The translations under genes were made by a program, and so were the position numbers. Under the pieces are notes generated by a model. The model was not told the DNA's origin. It saw only the letters and a program-made list of their open reading frames with translations, and made no database searches. A stretch of 25,000 bases of DNA from Symbiodinium natans (Eukaryota > Sar > Dinophyceae > Suessiales > Symbiodiniaceae), in the NCBI GenBank assembly GCA_905221605.1, contig CAJNDS010002779.1, positions 525,677 to 550,676 on the forward strand, given 5' to 3'. Within the stretch, counting starts at the first letter, position 1. The number at the start of each line of letters is the position of its first letter. Below are positions 1-8,655 of this stretch, piece by piece.

Positions 1-115
1 AACCCTGAACCCTAAACCCTAAACCTATGGTTTCGAAGCCTAAGAGATGTGGGGTTAGGGGCTTCGGGCTTAGGGACCCTGAGCTTTAAAGCCCCTGACA
101 CGCCGCAACCACGAG

Positions 116-174
116 GCAAGATCCTGAGCTCCCACCGACCACGCGCAACAACGTGATGGCTTTGGTGGTGGGTG
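116..174 (+). CDS. NhaD exon (first visible)
   Basis: Reads ...PPTTRNNVMALVVG, starting after acceptor ACGAG| and ending before donor GCTGG with one base left over. In the family this is the polar linker leading into the membrane helix before the LPPY motif. The acceptor is less certain than the donor; AG at 119-120 is an alternative. Confidence 0.68.
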
Positions 175-3100
175 GCTGGTCGAACCCTAAGCCCTAAACC
201 CTAAACCCGAAACCCTAAACCCGAAACCCTAAGCCCTGAACCCTAGACCCCTAAAGCCTTAAAGCCCCAAGACCCGAAGGCCCCTTTCGGGGGGCGGGGG
301 GGTGGTGTGGAGGTTCATGGTACTTATTAACCAATTATAACTGTACTTCTAACCCACTTGTAAGCTCTATTATGGTTATAAGTACAGTTCTAAGTAAAGT
401 TACCTTAGACCCTAAACCCTAAACCCTAAACCCTTATAAGCGCAGTTATAGCTGGTTAATAAGTACCATGAACCTCCAAGTGGAGAGTTCTGTGGACCTA
501 AGGAGTCGCCTGCATTCTGACCGTCCCGCTTGTAAAGATTGTCACTGGTGCCTTGGAACTTCCGGGGTTTAGGGTTTAGGGTTTAGGGTTTAGGGCTCGG
601 GGTTCCGGGCTTGGGGTTAAGGGCTCGGGGTTTGGGGCTTAGGGTTTTAGGGTTCTGGGGCGCATGGGGCCCTTTCTTTCCATTGACCCAAGCCCACACG
701 TCCAGTCTTCTCTGAGCGTGGTGTTGAGGCCTTCCTCCCTATCTCGGCATGATGATGGCGCTGGGCATCTTCTGGCTGGTCACAGAGATCGCTGGGCTAG
801 GCAGGAAAGGTCCCTGAACTTCTCAGGTCACATGCGGCCCTGAATATGGTCCCTTGCCCCCCTTAAGGGGTTCTGATGCATGGGGCCTTGGGTTGTATAG
901 GCTATACAAGGGGTATTGAAGGGGTCCCCTTTTAAAGGGCCCATACTAAGGGACCATGTAGCAACCCTAAGAGGACTCCCAACCCTATATGAAGTAGGGT
1001 TTATATTTCTGTTTTTGGTGAGTGTATATAAGGTTCCTTTTTAATATTGGTGAGTGTATACATGGGGTGTCGTTTTGGGGGTACAAGAAATATATACCCT
1101 GCTTCATATAATCTCCTAAACCGCTAGGTGTGGCAAGGGTCCCCCCCCCCAGGTGCTGCAGATGAGATGCGTGATGAGGAAGAAGGCAGGCATGACAGGG
1201 CACATTCAGGGTTTAGGGTTTAGGGTTTAGGGTTTAGGGTTTAGGGTTTAGGGCTTGCCGCTGAAGAAAGTATGTGGCAAGCACTTCTTGGCAGGAGGAA
1301 GGTCATCTCCTTGAACAACGCCGGGAAGCATTCCTCTCTAATACACATCAGAACTCTTACCTTTGCCATCCTTGTCATTCTTAAGTGCACCCTAAACCCT
1401 AAACCCTAAACCCCAAACCCCAAACCCTAAACCCTAAACCCTAAACCCTAAACCCTAAACCCTAAACCCTAAACCTTAAACCGCAGGCCTGCAAAAAAAA
1501 GGAAGGTGTAGAAGGTGAAGGTCGCTGAGAGTTTGTTGGGCAGGCTTCGACACAGCCAGCCGCTGGGCTCCAGCGTGGGGGGACGTCGATGGTTTCGGGG
1601 TGCTGGGAGAAGAAGGGTTTAGGGTTTAGGGTTTAGGGTTTAGGGTTTAGGGTTTAGGGTTGGTCATGGTGCAGGGTGAATGGTGCATGATGCATACTGG
1701 AGGATGACGGTGGTGATGCTGATGGTGGTTTGGGTTTTGATGGTGCATGGCAATGGTGATGGTGGCGGCGACGGGGATCAGGGTGATGGCGAGGACGAAG
1801 TACTGTGTGCACACACATCGGTTTAGGGTTTAGGGTTTAGGGTTTAGGGTTTAGGGTTTAGGGTTTAGGGTTTAGGGTTTAGGGTTTAGGGTGTTCCTTG
1901 CAGGCTGCGGATGCCTGCTTTTTGCCGAGGTGGGGAGCATGTCAAGTACGGCGTGCCCGCAGCCCTCCACAAGGCTGGACGGCTAGGGGGACTTAGGGTT
2001 TTGGGTTTAGGGTTTAGGGTTTAGGGTTTAGGACTGAGGGCTACTGGCTTAGGGCCCGGGAGGAGGTGATGAAGTGAGGCGGTAGCTGGAGGAGTTGGTT
2101 TAGGGTTTAGGGTTTAGGGTTTAGGGTCTAGGGTTTAGGGTTTAGGGCTTCGGGTTTAGGGTTTAGGGTTCAGGGCTTGAGGCTCAAAGTTCCCGGGCTG
2201 CAGGTGGACCTCAGCAGCCTGCTCTTCTTTACCGGTGTGCTCATGGCTGTCGCCTCGCTGGAGTCTGCTGAGGCTGGGCTGACCCTGAGATGCACGCTGG
2301 GGCAGAAACTGCCTTAGGGTTTAGGGTTTAGGGTTTAAGGGTTAAGGGTTTAGGGTTTAGGGTTTAGGGTTAGGGTTTAGGGTTATCTAATAACGTACCC
2401 CTAGTATGGAAGAACCGCTACTAGGAGGTTCAGGGGTAGTCATAAGTGGGGGTTATCTGTGCGCAAAATTGGGATGATAACTGGTTCTACCACCCTTCTG
2501 GAGGGTACTTAGAGCCCTACCTACGACTACCCATAAACCTACAAGCAGTCTGGGCAGGTGTTGTCCCGCTACTCGGAGTTCATGAACGAGTCTTGCTTGC
2601 AAGATGGCGACAGCAAAACGGGCTTGTTTTTGGTAGGACGCACCCTCGTGTGCCCTGCGTTTCCTGGGGTTTCCAGCTTGGGGGGTTGGGGGGGGTGGGG
2701 GGGGGGTCGGGGTTGGGAATATCCATGTTGGGAATATCCATGTTGGGAATATCCATGTTGGGAATATCCATGTTGGGAATATACATGTTGGGAATATCCA
2801 TGTTGGGAATATCCATCTTGGGAATATCCATGTTGGGAATATACATGTTGGGAATATCCATGTTGGGAATATCCATGCTGGGAATATCCATGTTGGGAAT
2901 ATCCATGTTGGGAATATCCATGTTGCGAATATACATAGCACTTGCTGCAGGCATCTCCCCCCCGAAATAAAAGCCGGCCCCAAGCATCCCTCAACCCCTG
3001 CCATTCAACTCTTCACCCTCTATCCTAAGACCTTGACCCTCGGCCCTCGACCCTTACCATGGAGCCACTGTCTTCCGCAAACTTTGTGTTGAACTTGAGT

Positions 3101-5409
3101 CCTCACTGCCCTGACAAGAAAAAGGTTCGAAGATCTGTGCTTTCCTTCTGAACTCTGAGGTTCGGGGGCCCGACACATACACAAGGACATGCAAGCCCCA
3201 AAAAGTACCCTCAAAAATCCTTACAAATAAGCCCAAAACACCTAAAACATGGTGTACACAACTTTTCGGTTTTCCTGCCACAACTTTTCGGTTTTCCTGC
3301 CTTTCAACACAAGGCTCCCGCCTAGGCGAAACACTCATTTTCAAGAAAAAGCGCCCGCCCTTCCAGGGATCAGTGGCCTGTCTTCCTGGTTCCGAAGCCG
3401 GAATGAGTCAAAAACCTTGGTTTTTTACACTTTCCAACTTAACCACACCCAACGCATGCCAACAAAACGCAGGGCACTCCAGCGCGCGTGCTACCTTTTT
3501 TTGTCTTCCCTTTCAGTAAGGGTTCGTTTTTGCATGCCCAGCAGGGTGCTGCACCCTCTCCCCCCCCGCCCCCGACAAGAAAACCGAGAGGACCCCGTTT
3601 CAGGAACCCCTTCATTGGACCTTTTTCGGCTGCGCGCATGGTTAATTGGCCCGGTGGTGCAGAATTGCTGTCCCCAAACTTTCCTCAGCCCTAAAATGCA
3701 GACCCACTCTTAGACCCCAAACCGAACACGAGCCGCGCAGCGGTGAGCATCCTAGATTATGATCAACACCTCCTATCATCCTCAAACAGACACCAACCTA
3801 AGCCCCCGAAGCCTCTTCAGGCACCCAAAACCCTAAACCCTAAACCCCAAACCCCAAACCCCAACCCCCAGACCCTAAACCCTAAACCCACAACTCCCCC
3901 CAATCCACGACTTCACTCATTTAGGGTTTTTTTTAACGTTAAAAAGCAAGCCCTAAATCCAGGACTTCACTCACGGCAGCCCCCTGGCCCTAACGTCGCT
4001 CCTTGGTGTGAGCTCCGCAGTGGTGGACAACGTCCCGCTGGTGCAGGCGCTCCCGGCCGCACCCACAGCCTCCCAAAACCCTTGCATGGGGTTTAGGGTT
4101 TGGGGTTTGGGGTTTAGGGTTTAGGGTTTAGGGCTACTCCAGGCAAGCATCCAGATGTTCCATGAGCCGATGGACCACCCGCTCTGGCAGATGGTTGCCC
4201 TGGCTGGTGGCACCGGGGGGTCCATGTGCCTCGGCTCAGTGTGGGAGGGTTTAGGGTTTAGGGTTTAGGGTCTAGGGTTTGGGGGGATCGGGGACGCTGG
4301 CCATGGGTTCAGGGTTCAGGGTTCGGGGTTCGGGGTTTAGGGTTTAGGGGTGTAGGGTTTAGGGTCTTAGTGGGTCGGGGGTGCACGTGAAGGTGCTTGG
4401 GTTTGAGGTGGCCCTCAACCCTAAGTCCTATAAGCCCTTAACCCTAAACCGGAAGGTGACCAGGGCACTCCTCCCCTGAACCGGCTCCGCTTGCTGAGGC
4501 TGGCGGTTGGCTCCGTGGCAGGCCACGAGCAGCAGACCTCAGGGTCTAAGGGACTAACGCAGGGTTCAGGGTTTTAGGGTATAGGGTTTAGGGTTTAGGG
4601 TTTAGGGTTTAGGGTTATGTCGGGGCTACTTAGGTATATAGGGACTATATAGGGTATATCTAGGGCAGAGTGTGGGGTTTGGGGCGACTTTATGCTACTA
4701 TTTGCTTAAGAGCTCACCAAAGAAGCATTAAAGACAGTGATCCCTTTATTGCCCCTCTAAGGAAGAAGGCTTCGTTTTTTGAATTGGTTTGGGGGTTCTG
4801 AAGCAAATCGTAGGATTGGGATGTGCCCCCTTATACTAGCAGTCCTGAACAGGGATTCTAGTACCCCTAAACTGTCCCAAGCTCTAAACCCCAAACTGCC
4901 CTACACCCTAAAAGCTTTCCTAAACAGTCCCGGGCCCCAAGCCGCAAACCTTCCTAAGCCCTTGGCCTTTAACCCTGAAGCCGATCCGAAACCGCCAGCG
5001 AAACTCCAAAGCGTTGAAGTCCTAGCGTAAATCCGAAACCCTCTGCCGGAAATTCGAAAACTCTAAGCTCTAAACCCTAAACCCTAAACCCTAAACCCTA
5101 AACCCTAAACCCTAAGCCCTAAGCCCTAAGCCCTAAACCCTAAACCCTAAACCCTAAACCCTAAACGCCACAGTGATGCGGGGCCAGTGGTCCACGGTCA
5201 GAGGCTCCGTTTTTCGGGTGCAGGGTTTTAGGGGTTTTGGGGTTTAGGGTTTAGGATTTGGGGTTTTGGGTTTAGGGTTTAGGGTCTGGGATTTAGGGTT
5301 TAGGGTTTAGGGGGCTTATTGCATACACCAAGCCAGCGCTATCGAAGAAGAGCTGTTGAGCCCTAGAGTGTACCCTAAACCCTAAACCCTAAACCCTAAA
5401 CCCTAAACC

Positions 5410-5476
<67 letters not shown>

Positions 5477-6284
5477 ACCCTAAACCCTAAACCCTAAACC
5501 CTGAACCCTCGAGACGCGAAGCCTGCAGGTGTGACGCTGATGGGCCTGGAGGGGGTGGGCTTCTGGGTCCAGTCTGGGATCCTTTTGGTTTTATGGTGTT
5601 TCTTGTGTTTAGGGCTAGGGTTAGGGTTTGGGGTTTAGGATTTAGGGTTTAGGGGTTTCGGGTTTCGGGTTTGGCCTGAAACTATCTTTGTTGCCAACCC
5701 CAAGCGCAAAACCTCAAAACCCCAACAAAGCAGGATGTACATCATCCCTTGCCACGCCAAGGGGCGAATCTCCAAAGGCCTCAAAGGCCTCGCAAGGACT
5801 CAGCTGATGTACATCGTCCCTTGCGACGTCCAGGGGCGAACGCACCAGCCAGCCCCCAACCCAAGGTGCAGACACGAAGCATTTTGGCCGCCTCCCAGGT
5901 CCTCCAGTTTTCACTTCCAGGGACCTCCCAAGGGCTTGCCAGCCCCCCCAACGCAGAGCCTCAGACACCAAGGCCTAGACAATGAGCATGGGCAGAAAGC
6001 AAGGAAAACCCTAAACCCGCAAAAGTCAAGACGAGGGTGGAGCGCGAGCGGGGGTGGGGGTCAACAAGTCGGGGCGCGCGCCTGGGTGCTTTTAGCACCA
6101 GCCCGCCCCCTCAATGAGACGCCCTCAACCCCAAACCCCAAGCCCTAAACCCCAAACCCCAAACCCCAACCCCCAAACCCTAAACCCTAAACCCCAAGGC
6201 TTCCTGTGGTACACCCGGCGGATCACTCCCTGGGCAGCCCTGGGATTCGCTGCAGGGATGGGCCGCTCGGGATTTGCGCACTGA
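116..6284 (+). CDS. NhaD-type Na+/H+ antiporter, 3' part of gene, nine exons
   Basis: Spliced gene, partial at the 5' end. The exons I read are 116-174, 503-547, 729-795, 1904-1973, 2204-2301, 3980-4046, 4143-4238, 5522-5558 and 6199-6284. Their lengths sum to one open frame of 207 codons plus TGA, with all eight junction phases matching. Seen motifs, in order: LPPYLGM, a membrane stretch LLFFTGVLMAVASLE, SSAVVDNVPLVQ, GGTGGS, PAGVTLMGLEGV and a final hydrophobic stretch before the stop. From family knowledge, NhaD proteins exchange Na+ (or Li+) for H+ in a membrane, and these blocks occur in this order in bacterial NhaD and plant plastid NHD1. The visible part is about the C-terminal half of a usual 400-550 residue protein; the N-terminus and any targeting peptide lie before the window. 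Six of eight donors are GC. Cellular location cannot be told. Family assignment is fairly sure; the end of exon 5 is the weakest boundary. Confidence 0.82.
184..478. repeat. Intron content: CCCTAAA arrays and an inverted-repeat element
   Basis: The intron 175-502 holds CCCTAAA/CCCGAAA repeats (184-245), a GC-rich gap, then the MITE-like element 308-478, which itself contains CCCTAAA repeats at about 409-433. Little else fills this intron. Confidence 0.85.
308..478. mobile_element. MITE-like inverted-repeat element, family A, copy 1
   Basis: A perfect 26-bp inverted repeat, TGGAGGTTCATGGTACTTAT... at 308-333 and its complement at 453-478, with weaker pairing continuing inward for about 20 more bases (TATAACTG / CAGTTATA). 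There is no coding capacity. A CCCTAAA block lies between the arms. It ends 24 nt before NhaD exon 503-547. Diverged relatives occur elsewhere in this window. Confidence 0.8.
503..547 (+). CDS. NhaD exon
   Basis: With the base carried over from the previous exon it reads GVACILTVPLVKIVT and ends one base into a glycine codon that the next exon completes. Acceptor CTAAG|GAG, donor GTGCC. It corresponds to the helix ending in VPVFKAxTG in plant NHD1-like proteins (recalled, not searched). Confidence 0.8.
565..660. repeat. TTTAGGG array in intron 548-728
   Basis: Four good TTTAGGG units (about 565-594), then degenerate GGGCTCGGGGTTT-like derivatives to 660. Confidence 0.85.
729..795 (+). CDS. 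NhaD exon with LPPYLGM motif
   Basis: Reads LPPYLGMMMALGIFW followed by LVTEIAG. The LPPxxGM block and the following hydrophobic helix are typical of NhaD. Acceptor GTTGAG|GCC, donor GCTAGG (GC type). Confidence 0.85.
846..957. mobile_element. Inverted-repeat element, GGTCCCTT family
   Basis: ATGGTCCCTT at 846-855 is matched by its exact complement at 948-957, giving a 112-bp element rich in GGGG/CCCC. The same 10-mer recurs at 21730, 22473 and 22961, so it marks a dispersed family rather than a chance hairpin. Confidence 0.6.
1207..1891. repeat. Mixed-orientation telomere-like arrays in intron 796-1903
   Basis: TTTAGGG at 1207-1250, CCCTAAA at about 1388-1482 (with two CCCCAAA units), TTTAGGG at 1615-1661, and TTTAGGG at 1820-1891. 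Between them is unique sequence in which I see no exon required by the frame, including a GATGGTG-rich stretch (1676-1790). Confidence 0.9.
1904..1973 (+). CDS. NhaD exon
   Basis: Reads ...EHVKYGVPAALHK. It fits the family segment that ends in VPQALxRID; the next exon starts with VDL, completing that pattern. Acceptor TTGCAG|GCT, donor AAG|GCTGG (GC type). Confidence 0.82.
1998..2175. repeat. TTTAGGG arrays in intron 1974-2203
   Basis: Blocks at about 1998-2032 and 2098-2175, same orientation, separated by about 65 bp of unique DNA. Confidence 0.88.
2204..2301 (+). CDS. NhaD exon with LFF membrane segment
   Basis: Starts VDLSSLLFFTGVLMAVASLE, the expected helix after VPQALxRID. Acceptor CTGCAG|GTG. 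The end is uncertain: a GC donor at 2302 keeps the frame with the next exon. A GC donor at 2273 (GAG|GCTGGG) is also attractive but would need an extra small exon not found in 2302-3979. Confidence 0.78.
2313..2382. repeat. TTTAGGG array at the start of intron 2302-3979
   Basis: About nine units with single-base indels (TTTAAGGG, TTAGGG), beginning within 15 bp of the proposed donor. Confidence 0.85.
2421..2545. mobile_element. Diverged family A inverted-repeat element
   Basis: CTAGGAGGTTCAGGGGTAGTC (2421-2441) pairs with 2525-2545 at about 17 of 21 positions, and the arms resemble the AGGTTCATGG ends of family A. No open frame of its own. Confidence 0.5.
2714..2937. repeat. 15-bp minisatellite (TTGGGAATATCCATG)n
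   Basis: About 15 nearly identical 15-bp units, with a few copies reading ATACATG, ATCCATC or a C for T. Because 15 is a multiple of three and the unit lacks stops, four or five overlapping frames stay open on both strands. These are artefacts of the repeat, not proteins. It lies inside the NhaD intron 2302-3979. Confidence 0.95.
2938..3979. other. Rest of NhaD intron 2302-3979, no gene seen
   Basis: Mostly unique sequence with open stretches on both strands (for example 3249-3713 +) but no family motif or repeat domain. A short direct repeat, CAACTTTTCGGTTTTCCTGCC, occurs twice in tandem near 3258-3302. CCCTAAA/CCCCAAA units occupy about 3829-3893. A missing small NhaD exon could hide here if the earlier exon-5 donor is used. 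Confidence 0.6.
3980..4046 (+). CDS. NhaD exon with DNVPLV motif
   Basis: Reads PLALTSLLGVSSAVVDNVPL then VQ. The SAxxDNVPLVxA block is a diagnostic, probably ion-path, motif of NhaD and related transporters. Acceptor ACGGCAG|C, donor CAG|GCGCTC (GC type). Confidence 0.88.
4088..4132. repeat. TTTAGGG/TTTGGGG array in intron 4047-4142
   Basis: This 96-bp intron is nearly half telomere-like repeat; six units ending about 10 bp before the acceptor. Confidence 0.9.
4143..4238 (+). CDS. NhaD exon with GGTGGS motif
   Basis: Reads ASIQMFHEPMDHPLW, then QMVALAGGTGGSMCLGS. The AGTGGSxLxxGSAAG block is a second diagnostic NhaD motif; here the GSAAG part is split by an intron. Acceptor CTCCAG|GCA, donor GTGTGG (GT type). 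Confidence 0.88.
4246..5503. repeat. Arrays filling intron 4239-5521
   Basis: The order is TTTAGGG (4246-4370), a few CCCTAA (4418-4448), TTTAGGG (4562-4615), CCCTAAA (about 5070-5166), TTTAGGG (5226-5312), CCCTAAA (5374-5406), about ten CCCTCAA units (5407-5480), and CCCTAAA (5481-5503). Unique DNA at 4616-5069 contains an 83-codon open frame (4779-5030) with no recognisable motif; much of its 3' part is degenerate CCCTAAA-like sequence. Confidence 0.9.
5407..5480. repeat. Homogenised CCCTCAA variant array
   Basis: About ten consecutive CCCTCAA units bounded on both sides by standard CCCTAAA. The run of one variant indicates local amplification after the mutation. Confidence 0.92.
5522..5558 (+). 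CDS. NhaD exon, GV-LMG segment
   Basis: Reads PAGVTLMGLEGV and leaves one base of a glycine codon. Joined to the previous exon it gives GSPAGVTLMG, the counterpart of GSAAGVAxMG. Acceptor CGCGAAG|CCT; donor GC at 5559. The bases just after the donor also read as GFW, which can mislead gene finders into extending the exon. Confidence 0.82.
5609..6197. repeat. Arrays in intron 5559-6198
   Basis: TTTAGGG derivatives at 5609-5680 near the donor and CCCTAAA/CCCCAAA at 6122-6197 reaching the acceptor. Between them, TACATCATCCCTTGCCACGCC (5738) and TACATCGTCCCTTGCGACGTC (5810) form an approximate direct repeat about 72 bp apart. No exon is needed here by the frame. Confidence 0.85.
6199..6284 (+). 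CDS. NhaD terminal exon and stop
   Basis: Reads FLWYTRRITPWAALGFAAG then MGRSGFAH and TGA at 6282-6284. In NhaD the last helix follows a FFWYxRKxSG-like stretch, so this is the expected C-terminus. Acceptor CCCCAAG|GC directly abuts a CCCTAAA array. Confidence 0.86.
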
Positions 6285-6379
6285 GGGTGTTAGGGGGGTT
6301 CAGGGTTTTAGGGGGGTTTTGGGGGCTTTAGGTGGGCTCTTGGAAGGGGGGTTGTTGTTCCGGTTTGGTGTTTCCTTTT

Positions 6380-6405
6380 GGGGGGGGGGGGGGGGGGGGG
6401 GGGGG
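6380..6405. repeat. Poly-G run (26 nt)
   Basis: Uninterrupted G run about 95 bp after the NhaD stop codon; likely a sequencing and assembly weak spot. Confidence 0.95.
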
Positions 6406-6500
6406 CGGTGTTCAATTTCTTTGTTCTTGGGGTCGTGCCGTAGTGTCTTCATATGCGTTCAGGGGTGTGGTGCTAAGTCCTAAGGATTGGGCGGGAGGGG

Positions 6501-6956
6501 GGGGGGGAGACGGGAGAGGTGCTTACGAGCTGCAACGGATGGTGGTGCCATGAGACGCCATCAGTTTCGTATCCTGCGACGGACGCTTGTCTCAACATGG
6601 AAATCCTGGAAGAGTGTGTGGGATTGACTCGGGTTAAGTGGTTCAGAGATTTCCAGGGTTTGGAGTTTTTCGTGTCCAGGGCAATCCTGAACTCGCAGCC
6701 CCGAGCCCTCGGCACACAGGAGCTGCCGCGGTGAACTGCTGGCAGCTTCTTGCAGGGTCGGCAACGGCATAGGGCTGAGGGCACACATGTCCGACAGATG
6801 CTCGAAGAATGGGCAGCTACTGTCGGATTGCGGCTCCTCCCAGCGACATTGTTTTGGTCGGAATTCAATTTCTCCAATGAGGTTCCCAACTGCACCTGCA
6901 GAGGGCCTCGACCCGGGTCCAGCTCACAAGTGGGGGGTTGTTCCAAATTAGTTTAG
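6501..6956 (+). other. Coding-like stretch of unknown meaning
   Basis: Two consecutive + strand open frames (6519-6734 and 6750-6956) have fairly even composition and no telomere-like repeats. A good acceptor-like CTTCTTGCAG ends at 6755, followed by GRQRHRAEGTHVRQMLEEW. An overlapping minus-strand frame of 157 codons is also open. I recognise no domain. This could be NhaD 3' UTR, a 5' exon of the next gene, or chance. Confidence 0.25.
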
Positions 6957-7505
6957 GGTGTCTAGGGTTTAGAGTTTCGGGTTTAGGGTTTAGGGTTTAG
7001 AGTTTCGGGTTTAGGGTTAGGATCGATTCATGGTGGAGCAAGGTAACTGGAATGCTTGTGCCAATCTTCGTTTCCTTGCGCTTTCGCCTGTCTCAGTCTG
7101 TAGCTTTGGCAGCAGAGGTGTTGCAGCATTCCAAGGGACCCTACCTAAGCCCTAAACCCCAAGCCCTAAACCCTAAACCCTAAACCCTAAACCCTAAACC
7201 CTCAGCCCTAAACCCTAAACCCTTTTCGGGTGAAGGCAAGTTCAAGAGACTTCACTTTGTGGGCGGCCGGGCCGGGTGAAGGCAACGAGCTGCCTATGGA
7301 GTCAGTTCTCGGGTGGTTTTAGCCCTCTCCTGACTCCAACCTTTTAAGACCCCAGAGACCCCTGGGAGGATCCCAAAAAAGTAGATCCCTTCGAGGGTTT
7401 AGGGTTTAGGGTTCAGGGTTCGGGGTTCAGGGTTCCGAAGAATAACCCGCAAGAGTAGTGCAGGGTACTGCTTTTGAGGGTTTCTACTTTTTGGATCCTG
7501 CGCAG

Positions 7506-7526
7506 GGGGTCTGGGAACCAGTACAG
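7506..7526 (+). CDS. Possible WD40 exon (21 nt)
   Basis: TCCTGCGCAG|GGGGTCTGGGAACC...CAG|GCTGG reads GVWEPVQ between a good acceptor and a GC donor of the type used elsewhere here. In the WDR49/CFAP337-like family a segment like VRLWNPxV precedes the repeat found at 9539. Very short, so this is only a candidate. Confidence 0.25.
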
Positions 7527-8570
7527 GCTGGAGGTTCGCCGTAGAAGCGGCGAAGGCAGCGCAGCACCAACTTTCCTTCCTTGGGCAGCTGTGAACTCCC
7601 TACGAACCTCTCGAGATGGTAGTCTAGGGTTTGGGGTTTAGGGTTTAGGGTTTAGGGTTTAGGGTAATTGCAGCTGCCACAGTGATGTCCAAGCACATGC
7701 TTGGAGGACGACCGTCCTGAGCATGCACACTGGAGGAACCCCTAAGAATGCACCCATCATTCGGCGAAGGCTACATGAAGGTGCTGGGTACCGCAGCAAG
7801 TGTGGCATATTTTGTCTAGCTTGGCGGAGAGGAAGAGGCGGAGGCAGGACAAGAAATGGTTCTTCCGCATAGCTCCATTTCATGCAGGTGTCTCGCGCCA
7901 TCTCTTGTCCGCCAGGGTGTCTTTTCACTGCTGAGAAGTAGCAGTCAATTCATGAGGCAAAGCCTTGTTGCATGACCGCAAGAAGCACACCGCTGAAGGG
8001 CCGTGCAAGTTTTTAGCGACGGATCGCGAAGAATGTGGAAAGCCACCCGCAAGCGAGAGTCATTCCTTGAGATGCTTGTGGCAGAGATTGGTGCTTGCTA
8101 TAGGTGAAGGTCTTGACCTGGAACAGGCTTTTGCATAACTGTATAACTTCTGTATAACTGTATAACTTCCGAGTGTTCGCGGAAGGCTGTTGCACAGCAC
8201 ACGCCTGCCGGCGCGTTAGCTGCCTCTTGCTGCCGTGCGAGACTTGCTGTTGAACTCGTGTACAGAAAGAAAAGGGCCACAGCAACCGTTGCACCTTGCA
8301 TGTTGATAATCAAGATCCGATAATGTGAGTGGTCTTGAGAAGGTTTCTGACAGTTTGGAATGCAGCTCCTATCATAGGGGAGTACGTTAAAGCCTAAACC
8401 CTAAACCCTAAACCCTAAATCCTGAACCCCACAAGCGGGATGGGGGGAGTACGTTGTTCGAGCGCCCGCCCTCATTCCATGGAGGGAGGCGGGGAGATGC
8501 GCTTGAACCTGCGGGAGGTCCTACTGAACCCATATGCGGGCAAACCATGGGGAACCCCAAACTGCCACAA

Positions 8571-8655
8571 GGGGTACCTTAATGGGGTGATTATTATAAG
8601 GAGATCCTACTATTTGGAGTCCATATTTGGGTCCCTTATTTTCGTAAACCCCACA
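8571..8655. repeat. Dispersed repeat, GGTACC...GGTCCCTT family, copy 1
   Basis: GGGGTACCTTAATGGGGT, then CCTACTATTTGG, GGGTCCCTTATTTTCG and AAACCCC in the same order and spacing as the copy at 24704. The 176-codon + frame that crosses it (8440-8970) is therefore probably not a gene. Confidence 0.72.

Noticed and set aside
2446-3004. Four overlapping long open frames (126-183 codons) on both strands
   Set aside because: All run through the 15-bp minisatellite, whose unit lacks stops and is a multiple of three. The repeated pentapeptides are artefacts.
6473-6946. 157-codon minus-strand frame
   Set aside because: No domain, and both strands are open here. I kept the region only as a coding-like stretch of unknown meaning.
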